Source of the DNA: Erysipelatoclostridium sp. AM42-17
GTDB lineage: Bacteria > Bacillota_I > Bacilli_A > Erysipelotrichales > Coprobacillaceae
Assembly (NCBI RefSeq): GCF_003480255.1
Contig: NZ_QUIN01000005.1
Location: 1-64,000, forward strand
Reading direction: 5' to 3'
DNA length: 64,000 nucleotides
The notes beneath the pieces were generated by a model. That model made no database searches and was not told the origin of the DNA. It saw nothing but the letters and a program-made list of their open reading frames with translations. This document shows, piece after piece, positions 51,537 through 61,513 of the stretch (the stretch's first letter is position 1; each line of letters opens with the position of its first letter). The translations under genes were made by a program, and so were the position numbers.

Positions 51537-54263
51537 ATGAATTACAAAGACACATTATTAATGCCAAAAACAAGCTTTGAAATGCGTGGAAACTTGCCTA
51601 AAAAAGAACCTAAATACGTTGAACGCTGGCAAGAAACAGACATGTATAACAAAGTAATTCAACAAAACGAAGGAAAAGAAAGTTTTATTTTTCATGATGG
51701 TCCTCCTTATGCAAATGGAAATATGCATATGGGACATATGTTAAATAAAGTAATTAAAGATGTTATTTGTCGTTATAAAAACATGAATGGTTTTTATACA
51801 CCTTATATTCCAGGTTGGGATACTCATGGTTTACCTATTGAAAATGCAATTCAAAAATTAGGGGTTAACCGTAAAGAAATGTCTACAGCCGACTTTAGAA
51901 AAAAATGTGATGTTTATGCACATGAACAAGTTAAAAAACAAATGGAACAATGTATCCGTATGGGAACATTTGCAGATTATAAACATCCTTATTTGACTTT
52001 ATTACCAGAATTTGAAGCAAATCAAATTGATGTTTTTGCTAAAATGGCGATGGATGGATTAATCTATAAAGGATTAAAACCAGTATATTGGTCACCATCT
52101 AGTGAATCAGCACTTGCTGAAGCAGAAGTAGAATATCATGATGTAAAGAGTCCAACAATCTTTGTTAAATTCCAAGTAAAAGATGGTAAAGGTATTTTAG
52201 ATCAAGATACAAGTTTTGTTATTTGGACAACAACACCATGGACAATTCCTGCTAACCTTGCTATTTGTTTAAATCCTAATTATACTTATGCACTTGTTCA
52301 AAGTGAAAAAGGTAAATTAGTTGTATTAGAAGAATTAGTGGATTCATTATGGGGAAAATTTGGTTTACAAGAAAAAGAAATCTTACAAAGATTTAAAGGT
52401 AGCGACCTAGAAATGATCACATGTCAACATCCTTTATATGATCGTGAATCATTAGTTATTTTAGGAGAACATGTTACTGCTGATGCGGGTACTGGTTGTG
52501 TTCATACTGCTCCTGGATTTGGTATGGACGACTTTATTGTAGGTCAAAAATATGGATTAGATATTTACTGTAATGTTGATGAACATGGACGTATGATGGA
52601 AGATTGCGGTGAATGGCTTGCAGGACAATATGTTGATGATGCCAATAAAACAGTAACGATGAAATTAGATGAATTAGGTGTTTTATTAAAACTTGAATTC
52701 ATTACCCATAGTTATCCACATGATTGGCGTACTAAAAAACCTATTATCTTTAGAGCAACAGATCAATGGTTCTGTTCAGTTGATAAAATTAGAGATAAAT
52801 TATTAAATGAAATTGATCATGTTCAATGGTTAAATGAATGGGGTCATATTCGTATTTATAATATGATTAAAGATCGTGGAGACTGGTGTATTTCACGTCA
52901 AAGAACTTGGGGTGTACCAATTCCAATTTTCTATTGTGAAGATGGAACTCCAGTTATGGATGAAGCTGTATTTAAACGTATTTCTGAATTATTCAGAGAA
53001 CATGGTTCAAATATTTGGTTTGAAAAAGATGAAAAATTCTTATTACCTGAAGGATACACAAATGAACATTCACCAAATGGTATCTTTAAAAAGGAAAAAG
53101 ATATTATGGATGTATGGTTTGATTCTGGATCTTCACATACTGGATGTATGAAAGAAAGAGGATTTGATTATCCTGTTGATTTATACTTTGAAGGTAGTGA
53201 CCAATATCGTGGATGGTTTAACTCATCATTAATTATTGGTACTGCAGTTCATGGTAGAGCACCATATAAAACAGTTCTTTCTCATGGGTTTGTTTTAGAT
53301 GGTAAAGGAAATAAAATGTCTAAATCATTAGGTAATACAGTTGATCCAATTAAATTAGTTAACCAATATGGTGCTGATATTGTTAGACTTTGGGCTACTT
53401 CAGTTGCTTACCAACAAGATGTTCGTATTTCTGATGAAATCATGAAACAAATTGCTGAAGGATATCGTAAGATTAGAAATACAATGAGATTTGTATTAGG
53501 TAACTTAAATGATTTTAAAGAAAGTGATTTAGTAGATATTAAAGATTTACCTGGTGTTGATCAATATATGTTAGCTAAATTAAATCAATTAATGAAAGCT
53601 TATGATGAAGCTTACAATAATTATGATTTTGCTAGTGCAAACCAAGAAATCTTAAATTACTTTACAAATACATTAAGTTCATTCTATATGGACTTTACTA
53701 AAGATATTCTTTATATTGAAAAAGCTGATGCTTTAAGAAGAAGACAAGTACAAACAGTTTTATATCATCATGCTAAAACAATGATGAAATTATTATCAAC
53801 AGTCTTAGTCTTTACAAGTGAAGAATTACATGATAACTTCACATGTGATGAAAACAAAGCAGAAAGTGTCTTCCTAGAACCTAAATATCAATTATTTGAT
53901 ATTCCTCAAGAAGAAGAGGTACTTGCTTATTTTGACAAATTCTTAGATGTGAGAAAAGATGTTTTAAGAGCTCTTGAAGGATTAAGAAATGATCAAGTTA
54001 TTAAATCAAATATGGAAGCAAAAGTAACTTTAACTTTAAAAGAAGGTTACCAAGATGTTGCTCAACTTGCAGATGATTTAAAACAATTATTTATTGTTGC
54101 TAAAGTACAATTAAGTGATAATAAAGAATTACCTGAATATGATACAAGCTATATTCAAGTTGAAAAATTCCATGGTCATCAATGTCCACGTTGTTGGAAT
54201 TACTTTGATGAAGATGAAATGGAAGGCGAATTATGCCATCGTTGTCATGATGTAGTTGAATAA
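51537..54263 (+). CDS. ileS: isoleucyl-tRNA synthetase
   Basis: 908 residues. HIGH-like motif PPYANGNMHMGHMLN, editing domain with TTPWTIPANLAI, KMSKS motif GNKMSKSLGN, and a C-terminal zinc site with two Cys pairs (CPRCWNYF and CHRC). This is the bacterial IleS type ending in a zinc ribbon. ATG 51537 follows AAAGGGAG. A frame extension from 51501 lies in the T-box terminator and is rejected. Confidence 0.97.
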   Translation: MNYKDTLLMPKTSFEMRGNLPKKEPKYVERWQETDMYNKVIQQNEGKESFIFHDGPPYANGNMHMGHMLNKVIKDVICRYKNMNGFYTPYIPGWDTHGLPIENAIQKLGVNRKEMSTADFRKKCDVYAHEQVKKQMEQCIRMGTFADYKHPYLTLLPEFEANQIDVFAKMAMDGLIYKGLKPVYWSPSSESALAEAEVEYHDVKSPTIFVKFQVKDGKGILDQDTSFVIWTTTPWTIPANLAICLNPNYTYALVQSEKGKLVVLEELVDSLWGKFGLQEKEILQRFKGSDLEMITCQHPLYDRESLVILGEHVTADAGTGCVHTAPGFGMDDFIVGQKYGLDIYCNVDEHGRMMEDCGEWLAGQYVDDANKTVTMKLDELGVLLKLEFITHSYPHDWRTKKPIIFRATDQWFCSVDKIRDKLLNEIDHVQWLNEWGHIRIYNMIKDRGDWCISRQRTWGVPIPIFYCEDGTPVMDEAVFKRISELFREHGSNIWFEKDEKFLLPEGYTNEHSPNGIFKKEKDIMDVWFDSGSSHTGCMKERGFDYPVDLYFEGSDQYRGWFNSSLIIGTAVHGRAPYKTVLSHGFVLDGKGNKMSKSLGNTVDPIKLVNQYGADIVRLWATSVAYQQDVRISDEIMKQIAEGYRKIRNTMRFVLGNLNDFKESDLVDIKDLPGVDQYMLAKLNQLMKAYDEAYNNYDFASANQEILNYFTNTLSSFYMDFTKDILYIEKADALRRRQVQTVLYHHAKTMMKLLSTVLVFTSEELHDNFTCDENKAESVFLEPKYQLFDIPQEEEVLAYFDKFLDVRKDVLRALEGLRNDQVIKSNMEAKVTLTLKEGYQDVAQLADDLKQLFIVAKVQLSDNKELPEYDTSYIQVEKFHGHQCPRCWNYFDEDEMEGELCHRCHDVVE

Positions 54264-54268
54264 AATAC

Positions 54269-54302
54269 AAAGGATTGTGGTCAATTGACACAATCCTTTT
54301 TT
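54269..54302 (+). terminator. ileS terminator
   Basis: Arms AAAGGATTGTG / CACAATCCTTT around a nine-base loop, then T. Confidence 0.85.
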
Positions 54303-54382
54303 CATATTTTGATGCTTACTTGCTATAGGGTAGGCTTTTTTCATATAATATAGGTAAGATGTGATGGAATGAGGTAAATATA

Positions 54383-56074
54383 ATGAGTGATTTTTTTGTG
54401 TATTTTGCAAAAAATGGGCAAAACATATTCTTTTTTGTCATAATTATTGTTGTTATTGTTTTAGCGATTGATATTTTAGTATGGCATTTCTTTCACCTTA
54501 GAAGTGGTGAAAAGCAGGTTAAGGATATTTATAGTCGTATTTTTAAGCAAGAGCAAAGCCAAAAATATATATTATTAAGAAATAAAGATTTTAAAATTAT
54601 CATGGTAAGTGATGGGTTTGATGATACTTTTCATGTTGATTTATCTTTATTAAAGAATGATGTTGATTATTTAGAAAATATCATTAATCAAGAAGATAGA
54701 TATACTCTAGAAAAGGGGATTGAAAAGTGGAATCATCAAGACGCTTTTTCTTATTTGTTTAAACAAAAAGGAACAGAACAGTATTTTACATTGACGATAA
54801 GTATAACAAAGGACAAAAAATACACGATTCTTTCATTTAGAGATGATACGAAGTATCAAAATGAAATCAATGATTTAAAACAACAACTTGTTCGAGCAAA
54901 TGAAGTCAGCGACTATAAAGCAACTTTTTTGTCTAAAATGTCTCATGAAATTAGAACACCTATGAATGGGATTATTGGTATGTTGACACTTGCTAACCAT
55001 GATGTAAGTCAAGATGGTCAAGCTGCTTATCATATTCATAAAGCACAAGAAATATCTCAATATTTATTATCATTAATTAATGAAGTTTTAGATATTTCTA
55101 GAATGGAAGCAGGTAAATTAGAATTAGCAGTTAAACCAATAGATATTTACCAATTTGAATCACAACTTAATACAATATTTAGAAAAATGATTGAAGAAAA
55201 AAATATTCAGTTTAACATTGAATATCATGATTTTGATGTTCGTTATGTCATGGGTGATGAATTACGCATTATGCAAATATTAGTTAATCTTGTTTCCAAT
55301 GCTTATAAGTTTACTGAACATGGAGAAATAAAAGTTACTTTTAGACAAATGTATCGAGCAAAAGATAATATTAATTTTATGATGAAAGTACACGATACTG
55401 GAAAAGGAATGAAAAGAGATTTTATTTATTATTTATTCAAACCATTTGAACAAGAAAATGCTGAAATTAGTAAAAACTATGGTGGTTCAGGGTTAGGAAT
55501 GGCTATTACTGATCAACTCGTAAGATTAATGGGTGGAGAAATTATTGTTGAAAGCTTACAAGGACAAGGAACAGACTTTACAGTCTTTTTAGATTTACCA
55601 ATCGCAAGTAATCAAGTAGAAATAGAAGATAAACCACAGGTTGGTAAGGAACATATTCCTTTTACTTATGCAGGTAAGACTATTTTATTAGCTGAAGATA
55701 ATGAAATTAACGCAGAAATTTGTTTAAGTGTTCTTGAACAAAAAGGTGCTTATGTAGAACATGTTCAGACAGGAAAACAAGCTATAGAACAATTTGAGAA
55801 TCATCATCCTGGTTATTATGACTTTATTTTAATGGATATTCATATGCCGGAAATGGATGGTTATCAAGCAACACAAGAAATAAGAAAATTAGCACGACAA
55901 GATGCTAAAACTGTACCTATTTTTGCTTTATCAGCAGATGCTTATGTTGAAAATAAGCGTTATTCTAAAAAAATTGGCATGAATGGTCATTTTTCAAAAC
56001 CAATTGATTTTGAGCAAATGGCTGAAGAATTAGAAGATTTTTTTAATGGAAGAGGTGATGAATATGAAATTTAA
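54383..56074 (+). CDS. hybrid sensor histidine kinase
   Basis: 563 residues. One N-terminal membrane helix (FFFVIIIVVIVLAIDILVW). A PAS-like cytoplasmic segment lies at about 60-160. HisKA with KMSHEIRTPMNGIIGM follows. The ATPase domain has N box NLVSNAYKF, G1 DTGKGM and G2 GGSGLGMAI. The C-terminal receiver domain (about 430-555) has AEDNEIN and phosphoacceptor DFILMDIHMPEMDG. No output domain is present, so phosphate must pass to another regulator, perhaps the one starting at 63822. It overlaps the following surface-protein gene by 11 bases. Confidence 0.9.
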   Translation: MSDFFVYFAKNGQNIFFFVIIIVVIVLAIDILVWHFFHLRSGEKQVKDIYSRIFKQEQSQKYILLRNKDFKIIMVSDGFDDTFHVDLSLLKNDVDYLENIINQEDRYTLEKGIEKWNHQDAFSYLFKQKGTEQYFTLTISITKDKKYTILSFRDDTKYQNEINDLKQQLVRANEVSDYKATFLSKMSHEIRTPMNGIIGMLTLANHDVSQDGQAAYHIHKAQEISQYLLSLINEVLDISRMEAGKLELAVKPIDIYQFESQLNTIFRKMIEEKNIQFNIEYHDFDVRYVMGDELRIMQILVNLVSNAYKFTEHGEIKVTFRQMYRAKDNINFMMKVHDTGKGMKRDFIYYLFKPFEQENAEISKNYGGSGLGMAITDQLVRLMGGEIIVESLQGQGTDFTVFLDLPIASNQVEIEDKPQVGKEHIPFTYAGKTILLAEDNEINAEICLSVLEQKGAYVEHVQTGKQAIEQFENHHPGYYDFILMDIHMPEMDGYQATQEIRKLARQDAKTVPIFALSADAYVENKRYSKKIGMNGHFSKPIDFEQMAEELEDFFNGRGDEYEI

Positions 56075-59000
56075 TCCTAAAAATACATCTAAAATTATTG
56101 TTTCTAGTGTTATTTCTCTTTCATGTGCCTTTTCTGCATATCATCTTTATCAAAATGGATTAGTTTTTAATCCGAACGCTTTAAGTAATCAGTCTTTTAA
56201 GGGAAATCAAGTTGTTTTTAATCATCAACAACAAACACTAGATCAAAATCAAAATGGGAACCAAGATATTTATAAAAATAATAATCAGTCAAATGATGCA
56301 ATGAATAATCAAGATAATCAATCAGGTTATTTATTCCAAAATGCTGCTCAACCATTTACAAGTAATCAAAACCCTAATTATCTTATTAATAGTAGTGGTA
56401 GTCAATCAACAGTGGGTGGTACTGGATCAGGCTCAACTATTTTAGTTCCAGGAGAAAACGGGACGATTATCATACCTGGGGATATAGCCAATAATGGTAG
56501 TAGTGGTAATGGAAGTAATAATGGTCAATCGAATAATGGAAATGACACAACCAAAAAAGATGATTATGTTGATAAAGATACGCAGTATCAATTACCAGAT
56601 GATCCTTTTTCAAGCATCGGTGTTGTTTCTGCTTTTAAGCCGACTACTTCAACAAAAGGTTATACTTTTAATCCAAATTATGAATCAGTAATGGATATGG
56701 TCGATATAGTAGATCCACTTTATTATGGATGTGTTATCACACCTTGGAAGTTATTATGTAATTCTGTTGTTTATGTATTAGATGGTGATACACCGGTTTA
56801 TCGAATTACTGAATTATCTGATTGCTTTGAAATTGTGGATTATCCAACAATTGTTACTGGTGATTTCACAGCTACTTTTCGTTTTAGAGAAAATGTAAAT
56901 GCACCATGGCAAGAAGCAAAGCATACTTTTAAAATAGAATATGATACACGTGTTACTTTACTTAATTATGATAATCAAGAAGCAGGACACTTTTATTTAA
57001 AGGAAGGACAAAGTGAAGACTTAAGAAAATATTATAATGTCATGATTGATGATCAATCCTCTGTATCTAAGTTGTTTTCAGGATGGTCAAATAAAAAAGA
57101 TAGTGAACCTTTAGCACATCAATATTCTACAAATCAAAAAGGAAGAGTTGAACTTTACCCTTTAGAATTAGAAGATATTCCTGCAGGATTTGAAGTAGAG
57201 TTAAAAAGAAGTGGATTGCTATATCATTATGTACTGACTGGAATAGATGGTGAAAGAACCTATGATGATATATCAATTCCTAGTAGTATTGATGAGATTT
57301 GTTTAGAGGAAAATCAGACTATTGATGTAAATGGTGATTTTTATATTTCTTCTAGTATCAATAAAGTTGATTTTAAAACAACGACTTTAAATGTAAATGG
57401 TCAATTTAAAGTAGATCATCGTAATGAACAATACAGTTCTTTTGATGGCTTGCTTATGGATAAAAACCAAGAAACCATCATTTATATGCCATGTCATGAT
57501 GAAATTTCGATACCTGAATCAGTAAAAGACATTAAAGAGGTTTATCCATGTGTATGGTCTCTTTATTTTGATGGACCATTAAAAATTAAAGATACAAGTT
57601 TTTTAAGTCAAATTCAATCTATGTTTACAACAATCAATGTAAAAGATAAATACTATTTAGATTATTATCGTTACGGTTATAGTAATGCCCATAATGTATT
57701 TTTATATGGTGAAACGCTAGATTTCAGTGATTATGAAGTTAAAAATGATTTAATTTTATCTGATAACGATACAAAAGTAGTAGGAACGATGGCAGAGGCT
57801 TCAGGTACGATTATTATTCCTAATACCGTGACTTCAATAGCAGATAATGCATTTAGTGATAATGATAAAATATCAAGACTCATCTTCCCTTATGCTACTC
57901 CATTAAAATTTGGTAAAGAAGTTTTTAAAGATAGTCATATTAAGGAATTATTATTTTTATCAAATACGATTCCTCATATATCTAGCGATACATTTGATGG
58001 ATTAGATCAAGACGCTAAAATAGAAGTTTTACAAAATCAATATGAAGAATACTTAAAACAATGGTCAAAATATCAAAATCAAATTATAAAATCAAAATCT
58101 GAATTTTATGAAAAGAATGGCTTTGATATTATCAAAACAAGTGAAGATAATCAAACAGTTACAACTTTGCTTAATGCACCTAGTTCATTAAAAGAATTTA
58201 ATAGTCAAACATTATCAGATATAGAAATCAATGAGATAGGTAGAAATGCCTTTAGCAATTGTAGTCAACTCACTTATGTAGAACTACCAGCGAGTGTAAA
58301 TAAAATTGATGCCTATGCATTTTATGGATGTCATTCTTTAGAAGGAATTGTTTCTAATACAACAGATCAAATTGTTGTTGAAGAAGGTGGATTAGAGATA
58401 AACGGAAGTAACACAGGAGATTTAAGATTTGTTGTATTTAATGCTAACGTGGCTCAATTTGAAAATAACTATAATCCAACATGTCATTTATTAATGTATG
58501 TTCCTCAAAATAATGAGGGCTATCCTGAATTAGTTAATGTCAATTTTAGTGATCATTATTTTTGCGATTATCAAGGTGGAGGCTATATTCTTTATGGTGA
58601 TTGGGAAGGAAGTACTTCAGCCTATTATTTATATGCTGCAACAACAACTGTTCATGGTCATATAGCGACTCAAGAAAATGTTATTGAAATATTAGAAGGC
58701 GCTTTTAAAGATGTTCCGATTACTCAAATTGATCTTCATGTTTATTCGCTTGGATATTTTATTGATGCGAAAGCTTTTGAAAATACAAAATTATCTGGAA
58801 CATTAGAATTGCCTGATGGCTTAGCTAAAGTATTTGGAGGTGCTTTTGCGAATACTCAAATTGAAAAAGTTATTTTCCCACAAGAATACTCATGGATTTG
58901 GAGTTCTTCTATAGATACTGATGCCTTTTATGGAACAGATACTTTAAAAGAAGTTGTCTTTAATTCTGATCAAATTATAGATTTATGGGTTAATACACCA

Positions 59001-59390
59001 ACTTTACCATTTTCATTTAATTCTCATATATCTCAAGAAAATATAAAAATATTACTTCAAAATAGCGCAGCTGGCAATGAAGAAATTTATATTGAAAGTT
59101 GGAAATATTTATTTGCTGGCGTTCCTTTTGGAAATGAACTTTTCTTTCCTGATGATATGGATAAATTAAATGAAGCTGTTTCTATGTTACAAATCATGTT
59201 TGGTTATAAACCACAAACTAATCAACAACCAGATAATGATCAACAAGTTGTACCACAAGTACCTGTTGAAGAATCTGTACCAGAAAATCAAGAATCTTCC
59301 AAACCAGATGAAAATCAAGAAACTGAAACAAATCAAAATAGTCAGGTAGAAAATAATGAAGAGGAAAGTAATGAGGGGGAAATAGAATGA
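56064..59390 (+). CDS. BspA-like leucine-rich repeat surface protein
   Basis: A large exported protein of 1,108 residues. An N-terminal signal or anchor helix (IIVSSVISLSCAFSAYHLY) is followed by an Asn/Gln/Ser/Gly-rich linker (about 40-170). LRR_5 (BspA-type) repeats are scattered through the body: IIIPNTVTSIADNAFSD, YVELPASVNKIDAYAF, ILEGAFKDVP, and VFGGAFANTQIEKVIFP. The Glu/Gln/Asn-rich C-terminus has no LPXTG motif or membrane helix, so anchoring is N-terminal or the protein is released. ATG 56064 follows GAAGAGGTG. It is coupled to the hybrid kinase upstream and the MoxR gene downstream. Confidence 0.8.
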   Translation: MKFNPKNTSKIIVSSVISLSCAFSAYHLYQNGLVFNPNALSNQSFKGNQVVFNHQQQTLDQNQNGNQDIYKNNNQSNDAMNNQDNQSGYLFQNAAQPFTSNQNPNYLINSSGSQSTVGGTGSGSTILVPGENGTIIIPGDIANNGSSGNGSNNGQSNNGNDTTKKDDYVDKDTQYQLPDDPFSSIGVVSAFKPTTSTKGYTFNPNYESVMDMVDIVDPLYYGCVITPWKLLCNSVVYVLDGDTPVYRITELSDCFEIVDYPTIVTGDFTATFRFRENVNAPWQEAKHTFKIEYDTRVTLLNYDNQEAGHFYLKEGQSEDLRKYYNVMIDDQSSVSKLFSGWSNKKDSEPLAHQYSTNQKGRVELYPLELEDIPAGFEVELKRSGLLYHYVLTGIDGERTYDDISIPSSIDEICLEENQTIDVNGDFYISSSINKVDFKTTTLNVNGQFKVDHRNEQYSSFDGLLMDKNQETIIYMPCHDEISIPESVKDIKEVYPCVWSLYFDGPLKIKDTSFLSQIQSMFTTINVKDKYYLDYYRYGYSNAHNVFLYGETLDFSDYEVKNDLILSDNDTKVVGTMAEASGTIIIPNTVTSIADNAFSDNDKISRLIFPYATPLKFGKEVFKDSHIKELLFLSNTIPHISSDTFDGLDQDAKIEVLQNQYEEYLKQWSKYQNQIIKSKSEFYEKNGFDIIKTSEDNQTVTTLLNAPSSLKEFNSQTLSDIEINEIGRNAFSNCSQLTYVELPASVNKIDAYAFYGCHSLEGIVSNTTDQIVVEEGGLEINGSNTGDLRFVVFNANVAQFENNYNPTCHLLMYVPQNNEGYPELVNVNFSDHYFCDYQGGGYILYGDWEGSTSAYYLYAATTTVHGHIATQENVIEILEGAFKDVPITQIDLHVYSLGYFIDAKAFENTKLSGTLELPDGLAKVFGGAFANTQIEKVIFPQEYSWIWSSSIDTDAFYGTDTLKEVVFNSDQIIDLWVNTPTLPFSFNSHISQENIKILLQNSAAGNEEIYIESWKYLFAGVPFGNELFFPDDMDKLNEAVSMLQIMFGYKPQTNQQPDNDQQVVPQVPVEESVPENQESSKPDENQETETNQNSQVENNEEESNEGEIE

Positions 59391-60328
59391 TTATTGAACA
59401 ATCAAGATATATTATTAAAGAAGTAGCGAAAGCATTTATAGGGAAAGATGATATTATAGAAAAAGTTTTAATGACTATTTATGCTGGAGGTCATATTTTG
59501 TTAGAAGATAGTCCTGGTACTGGTAAAACAACATTAGCCTTAGCTTTTTCTAAGGCTTTAGGTATGGACTATAAAAGAATTCAGTTTACTACGGATACAT
59601 TACCTTCTGATATTACTGGTTTTTCTATTTTAAATAATAAAACAAATAATTTTGAATATCGACCTGGAGCTGTTCATTGTAACTTATTATTAGCTGATGA
59701 AATAAATCGTACTTCACCAAAGACGCAAGCAGCCTTACTTGAAGCAATGGAAGAAAAACGTGTAACTGTTGATGGAATAACTTATGATTTGCCTTATCCT
59801 TTTATTTGTATAGCAACACAAAACCCATATGGGGCAGCAGGAACGCAACCATTACCAGAGTCTCAATTAGACCGTTTTATGATTCGTTTATCCATTGGTT
59901 ATCCAGATTTACAACATCAAATGAATATTATTAAAGCACATCGTTATGATAATCCTTTGGATCATATTCAACCCGTCGCTTCTAAAGAAGATATGATGGA
60001 AGTACAAAATTACTTAACTTCGATCCATATACAAGATGATGTTTTAAAATATCTCATTCGCTTATGTGAAGAAACAAGAAAATCACCCTACGTTGAATTA
60101 GGTGTTTCACCACGTGGTGTTTTGGCTCTTACACAAATGGCTAAAGCGCACGCTATTATTAAAGAAAGAACATATGTCAACCCTGAAGATGTACAAGCTA
60201 TTTTTAAAGATGTTTGTGCTCATCGTCTTATTTTAAAACCACAAGCAAGAGTTGAAGGAATTGATGCTGATAAAATTTTACAAAGTATTTTAGAAGACAT
60301 TAAAGCACCACAATTAGAAAGAGTTTAA
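59387..60328 (+). CDS. MoxR family AAA ATPase
   Basis: 313 residues. Walker A LLEDSPGTGKTTLAL, Walker B NLLLADEINRTSPKTQ and sensor 1 CIATQNPYGAAGTQPLPES are typical of the MoxR APE2220-type group. The C-terminal lid is rich in helices. Such ATPases act as chaperones next to DUF58 and transglutaminase genes. Its start overlaps the stop of the surface-protein gene (ATGA), tying the surface protein to this set. Confidence 0.92.
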   Translation: MIIEQSRYIIKEVAKAFIGKDDIIEKVLMTIYAGGHILLEDSPGTGKTTLALAFSKALGMDYKRIQFTTDTLPSDITGFSILNNKTNNFEYRPGAVHCNLLLADEINRTSPKTQAALLEAMEEKRVTVDGITYDLPYPFICIATQNPYGAAGTQPLPESQLDRFMIRLSIGYPDLQHQMNIIKAHRYDNPLDHIQPVASKEDMMEVQNYLTSIHIQDDVLKYLIRLCEETRKSPYVELGVSPRGVLALTQMAKAHAIIKERTYVNPEDVQAIFKDVCAHRLILKPQARVEGIDADKILQSILEDIKAPQLERV

Positions 60329-60329
60329 G

Positions 60330-61499
60330 ATGAAAAAAGCAAGAATTTTATATGGAATGATTGTTCTTTTTACTCTCAGTGCTATGATTTATAGCCAATA
60401 TCGATATTTTATAGCTTTGCTTATCATAGAAGCCATATTTCCAATTTTATTATATATGTTATTGAAATATGATTTAAATCATATTTCAATTCATTATTTA
60501 GGTGATTCTAATGGCTGGGTTGATGAAGATATTCATTTATATTTAGAAGTGATAAGTACAACTCTTTTTGCTATAGGAAGTGTTGAGTTTAATATTGCTT
60601 ATCATAATATTGTTTTTGATGATTGTCGTACATTCCATTATCATCAAAACTTAAACCGTCATTCAACTCAAATTCCTTGTTCATTTAAAGCAAAACTTTG
60701 TGGCGATGTAACCATGACATGTAAAGAAGTCTATTTTTATGATTTATTTGGTCTATGCCGTATTCGTTTTCCTTTTAGCCAAAGGCAAAATATGACGATT
60801 ATTCCTGAAAAATTAAAAATAGATATGACAAGAAAAAAAGATTTATCTTATTTTAAAGAGGGGAATCATGATTATTTACTACAAAAAGGATTTGACATGA
60901 GTGATATTTATGATTTAAGAAATTATCATGATGGTGATGATATACGTCATATTCATTGGAAGTTATCAGCTAAAATGCAACAAATGCTTTTAAAAGAAGG
61001 AAGTCATAATAGTAGTATTAATACGGTTATGTTAGTTGATATTGGTTTATATCAGCATCAAAAAAAACTAGATCCTGTTAAATTATCTCATGCTCTATCT
61101 TATGCAATGTCTTTAAGTGAGACCTTGATTCAACAAGGACTTCCTCATTATATTGTGGTATCTCATAGTGAAAAAATGAGTTGGATACCGGTATTAGGGA
61201 TAGATGATTTAAATTATGCTAGAACATTATGGCTATGTTCACCTTTACAAAAGAATAATGGGACAACGCTACCATTATTTTTAAGTGAACAATATGAATT
61301 ACCTTTTTCAAAAATGCTTTATTTTACTGTAGGTGATTTTATCTCAGATATAAATGTAGTATCTCAAGATATGGATTTAACAGCAATCACTGTTAAAGAT
61401 TCTATTGATGATGTCAAATCATTAAAGAAAGGAACAGTTCAATTTATTGAGTTACCAAGTTCTCATTTAACACAAAATATATATCATTTTGATATTTAA
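60330..61499 (+). CDS. DUF58 domain protein
   Basis: 389 residues. Two N-terminal membrane helices (about 5-22 and 27-45) lead to a beta-rich segment. The DUF58 motif lies at DIYDLRNYHDGDDIRHIHWKLSAK in two blocks, followed by a vWA-like fold (VMLVDIG). Third member of the MoxR-DUF58-TgpA trio. The exact function is unknown. The family is generally taken as a MoxR client or adaptor. Confidence 0.88.
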   Translation: MKKARILYGMIVLFTLSAMIYSQYRYFIALLIIEAIFPILLYMLLKYDLNHISIHYLGDSNGWVDEDIHLYLEVISTTLFAIGSVEFNIAYHNIVFDDCRTFHYHQNLNRHSTQIPCSFKAKLCGDVTMTCKEVYFYDLFGLCRIRFPFSQRQNMTIIPEKLKIDMTRKKDLSYFKEGNHDYLLQKGFDMSDIYDLRNYHDGDDIRHIHWKLSAKMQQMLLKEGSHNSSINTVMLVDIGLYQHQKKLDPVKLSHALSYAMSLSETLIQQGLPHYIVVSHSEKMSWIPVLGIDDLNYARTLWLCSPLQKNNGTTLPLFLSEQYELPFSKMLYFTVGDFISDINVVSQDMDLTAITVKDSIDDVKSLKKGTVQFIELPSSHLTQNIYHFDI

Positions 61500-61513
61500 G
61501 AAAGGAGGAAACC

